Positions 25,622 through 31,162 of a stretch of 45,000 bases of DNA are shown here, one piece after another. The position numbers were made by a program, and so were the translations under genes. The stretch is taken from NCBI GenBank assembly GCA_012295275.1, contig CM022669.1:3681494-3726493 (forward strand), written 5' to 3'. Positions within the stretch are counted from its first letter, which is position 1, and the number at the start of each line of letters is the position of its first letter. The notes under the pieces were generated by a model that was not told the DNA's origin, made no database searches, and saw only the letters and a program-made list of their open reading frames with translations. The stretch comes from Chrysomallon squamiferum (Eukaryota; Mollusca; Gastropoda; Neomphalida; Peltospiridae).

Positions 25622-28600
25622 TTGCTCTTAAAACATTCTGGCTCTCAAGCAATCAATCAAAGGACTGTACCTTCTTCATCTGCGAGGCAGCCACATTCAG
25701 GTATGTGGAATTCTGATGATGGCAGTGAGTAGAGGATGGCACTCATCACATCTTTCAGCGGAAGTCGGTTTCTCGGGCAGCACTTGCGCATAATTAGACT
25801 GGCCAGCAGTATGAGGCTCTCCAACTCACGACAGTCAATCAAATCATTGCAGGTTTCATACAAAATCCTGATCCCCTCAGACTCCACCAGAGACTTGCGA
25901 CCTGATCCTGAATAAAAACATTGACAAGTATTTTTAATACAGAGCTGTATATATCTTTAAATATCTTTTACTTACATCTTCTGAACAATTATTTAACAAG
26001 TAATGGAATGATGTTATGTGAAAATCTTTTTGGTTTTGTAATTTCTCAGTAAATAAGGTACTATTTTCTGGCTTTTCTTTAAAACAATTATATATATACA
26101 CATCTGTGTGTGTCTGTATATCTATTTCTATATTTATGTATATTTTTACATCTATATCTGTATATAAAATTTTCTTTTTTATAAAGAAAAGTCATAAATG
26201 TGTATGTATATCTGTGTATATGTGTGTGTAAATATATCACTAAATAACACTTACTGAGATTACTGATATTTTTCAGTATATTGAGAGTTGCTTTTCTCAG
26301 GTTTATGTGTCTGTTTTTCGTGTCATTCTGGTGCCACTCTGAGTACAGAGATAAAAGTGTTGGTACACCTCCCATCCCAATTGTCCTCGCAGAATTACTC
26401 TCTGAAACACAACATATCCTTCATTTAAAACAGTCCCACAATCACTACTGTACAGTATCTCCACACTTTCTTACAACAATATCAGACACAATTTCTCTCT
26501 GAAACACAACATATCCTTCATTTAAAACAGTCCCATCCCACAGTCAGTACTGTACAGTAACTCCACACTTTCTTACTCTCTGAAACACAACATATCCTTC
26601 ATTTAAAACAGTCCCATCCCACAATCAGTACTGTACAGTAACTCCACACTTTCTTACAACAATATCAGACACAATTACTCTCTGAAACACAACATATCCT
26701 TCATTTCAAACAGTCCCACAATCAGTACTGTACAGTAACTCCACACTTTCTTACAACAATATCAGACACAATTACTCTCTGAAACACAACATATCCTTCA
26801 TTTAAAACAGTCCCATCCCACAGTCAACACTGTACAGTAACTCCATTTCTTAAAACAATATCAGACACAAATCAAACACAACATATCCTTCATTTCAAAC
26901 AGTCCCACAATCAGTACTGTACAGTAACTCCACACTTTCTTACAACAATATCAGACACAATTACTCTCTGAAACACAACATATCCTTCATTTAAAACAGT
27001 CCCATCCCACAGTCAGTACTGTACAGTAACTCCACACTTTCTTACAACAATATCAGACACAATTACTCTCTGAAACACAACATATCCTTCATTTAAAACA
27101 GTCCCATCCCACAGTCAGTACTGTACAGTAACTCCACACTTTCTTACAACAATATCAGACACAATTACTCTCTGAAACACAACATATCCTTCATTTCAAA
27201 CAGTCCCACAATCAGTACTGTACAGTAAATCCACACTTTCTTACTCTCTGAAACACAACATATCCTTCATTTAAAACAGTCACACAATCAGTACTGTACA
27301 GTAACTCCACACTTTCTTACTCTCTGAAACACAACATATCCTTCATTTAAAACAGTCCCACAGTCAAACTCCAGTAACTCCTCACTTTCTTACAACAATA
27401 TCAGACACAATTACTCTCTGAAACACAACATATCCTTCATTTCAAACAGTCCCAGTCCTCCACACCTTCATTTAAAACAGTCCCATCCCACAGTCAGTAC
27501 TGTACAGTAACTCCACACTTTCTTACAACAATATCAGACACAATTACTCTCTGAAACACAACATATCCTTCATTTCAAACAGTCCCACAATCAGTCAGTA
27601 CTGTACAGTAAATCCACACTTTCTTACTCTCTGAAACACAACATATCCTTCATTTAAAACAGTCACACAATCAGTACTGTACAGTAACTCCACACTTTCT
27701 TACTCTCTGAAACACAACATATCCTTCATTTAAAACAGTCCCACAGTCAGTACTGTACAGGAACTCCACACTTTCTTACAACAATATCAGACACAATTAC
27801 TCTCTGAAACACAACATATCCTTCATTTCAAACAGTCACACAATCAGTACTGTACAGTAACTCCACACTTTCTTACTCTCTGAAACACAACATATCCATC
27901 ATTTAAAACAGTCACACAATCAATACTGTACAGTAACTCCACACTTTCTTACTCTCTGAAACACAACATATCCTTCATTTCAAACAGTCGCATCAGCACT
28001 GCACAGTAACTCCATCCTTTCTTACAACAATAAAAAAAAAAAAAAACTCAATTTTTTTTAAGTTAAAATAACTGAACTTTCTCTCCCTAAAAAAAATCAT
28101 TTCAGAATCAATTTACTATAAAAATAATTCTCCAGAATGTTCTGAACTGTTTCTTTTCTTTAAATACTGAAGAATATTATTAGTTTTCTTTACATTAGAA
28201 GAAAATTTAATTTAATAATAAATAATGAATTTTAATTTTATTCTATTATTTACTTTTTGAAACACAATTTATTTTCTTTAAGATAAAACAGTCCAAAAGT
28301 GTTCCTGAATTACCTGTCTATAAGATAATTACATATAAATACAAAATGTAACCCGAATAACTGAATTTTGAAATAAATTTAAAAAAAATAGGTATGATTG
28401 AATATTCAAAGGTGTAAAAAAAAAATGTTTCTACAATATTTTTTCAAACTCACTTGACTTGGTGAGATTGTTGAGATTGTCAAGGGCAAGTTTCAACACT
28501 GATGTGTGTTTTCTTCCACTGCCAGTAATTATTTTAAACAAAACATTTATAGAGCTGTGTTTTCCAAGATAGGAAGCATTCACACCTGTGAGAAAAAGAA

Positions 28601-31065
28601 AAAAGATAATTAACTTTAAACATAAATAAATAAATAAAAGATAAAAAACTATATATTGTTTTTATGGTTAATCATCATTAATCATGAAAGTAGTGTAATG
28701 ATTCCTTTGTTGATTATTTATATGAACAATAAGTCATTGTTTTAATATAATAATAATAATGAAAAGGATATTTTGACCAAAAAAGATATGAAATTCTAAT
28801 AAAGTAATCATAAGAAAAACAGAAGAAAACAAAAGGACAAAAATCAATTAGCTAAATTATAATTTGGATTTATCCACTGACAATGGTTAAATATTCGAAC
28901 AAATTGGCAATAGTGAGTTATAATAAAAAATATTTCTATTCAAAACATTAGTAAAAAGTGTGCATAAGTTTACTGTTCAAAGATAAACAATAATGTTCAA
29001 AGACAGCTAACTTATCCACAGATATGTGATTGCAGGACACCAGAGATTTACAAACAGAATGGACTCTCAGGACACTTGATATAAAGTGAATTAATTTTAC
29101 CCTATACTTATCTTTAATATGAAATCCCAACTACAGGCATCACACTAAGAACTGCCCAAATCCATGTAAACCACACTAATTACACTATTCTAGCATTTTG
29201 TGTGCCAGCACAAAAATACAATTTACTGTAAAGTTTTAATATCTATGAACTGAGGTTGGTTAAAATCACTGATAAGACAGGCTGACTATGCATTGTAATC
29301 ACTTATCTGTATGTTTATACAGTAAGTATTTATAAAAATTCATGTAAATCATACTGACTACTATACTCTTGTCTTCTCTGTCCACCACAAGAATACAGTT
29401 CACTGTACAGTTTTAATATCTTTGAACTGAGGTTTGTTAAAACCACAGATAAAGTAAGCAGACTGTACATTATCAGCATTTACCCTGATGTAGAAAGAAT
29501 TTACACACTTTGCACTACTTACTGTTATTTGTGTACAGTTTGAAGACTTGTAGTAAAGAAGTCAAGTTTTTAAAATTGCTCAGATTATTCTTGAGGAGGC
29601 CAAGAGTTAGAGGCAATGCCTTGTTCAGTCGAGCTTTCACAGCAAACTTGCGATCTAAAAAAATACAAACAGTAATTTCTCATGTAATATGATACTCCTT
29701 TTAGATTATCTATGAAATTATACATCATAAAATTGTGGTTTTCTTGGAGAAAAATAACAACCTGGAAACCCAACCTCACTTGCAGATTAAAGTTTGGCAA
29801 TACTATATTCAAATGAAAAAAATTATAACTTTATGATATATATCAGTAAGTACAAAATATCTTTTAATTAATTTTATCTTTATGACCTATACTGCTAAGT
29901 ACACTGTGTATTTTAATTTTACCTTAAAGACCTACATTTCTAATTACAGTTTGTATTTTAATTAATTTTACCTGTATGACCTACATTACTATTTAAAATA
30001 TTTTAATTAATTTTACCTTTATGACCTATACTGCTAAGCACGACGTGAATTTCCAGTAAAATTTCGTCTGGTAAAGACACATCGTCCATTGAGTGTTTCA
30101 GCAGATGAAACAAAACTGTGCTGACTCCATGATTTACCATCAAACTTGCCCTTTTCCCAACATCTGAAATTTATAATAGAAAATGTTTTATTTACTAGTA
30201 ATATAATAATAAACAACAATAGCAATAAGAAAGGTTTAAATTTTGTTCTTGCTAGTAATATGATCAGCATCGGAAAATGAAATAACAAATGTTTCAAATT
30301 CATACTTTCTAATACAATATAATAAATATTGGAAATTATAAATTTAAAAAAAATATATTTATTTGCTATTAATATTATAATAAACATCAAAAATAGTAAT
30401 AACAAATGTTTTAATTTTTTTACTTGCTAGTAAATATAATAAACATTTTAAATTGTAATAACAAATGTTTGGAATTTTTATTTGCTAGTAAGCACCTTCC
30501 ATTATAAAATAAAAGTTTCAACTGTTTTGTTTAAACATTTAAAACATTTAAACTAAGATATACAATTATCTGTTTATATTAAAGAAAAATACAAGTATTG
30601 AAAAAGATCAGGTTCTTAAAAAGCAGCGAATAATACAAAACAAGATTTACTGTGGAATCAAGTTTTGTAACATAGCTCTATAAAAGTGAAATGGAATTCT
30701 GTTTACTAACTAATCTCTGTGTATTGTCTGGCTTATCTTATTTTACAGATCTATCTTTTTGTTTATCATTTATCTACATTATATCTATATTGCAGACATT
30801 TCAACCATATTTTCAAAATAAAAATACAAAAAGAAAAAGAAATACAAATATCAGCATTATGCTAGGAAAGAAAACTAGAAAACTAAAAAACAATATAAAT
30901 AATATTTTTCTTTGTGCTAAAACTGTTTTGTCATGAATATTTATGGATGAAGGGAAACTTACGTTGTTTTCCTATCAGTTCAGAAAACATGTGGACAATG
31001 TTGTGAATAACTGTGTCATCTTGAGAATTCTGAAAACAAAAATTGAATTACAATCAATTTGTGAA

Positions 31066-31162
<97 letters not shown>

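Noticed and set aside
26400-28020. CRISPR-like appearance of regular repeats
   Set aside because: The intervening sequence is itself repeated, the units vary from 75 to 102 bp, and the array is an intronic satellite in an animal gene.
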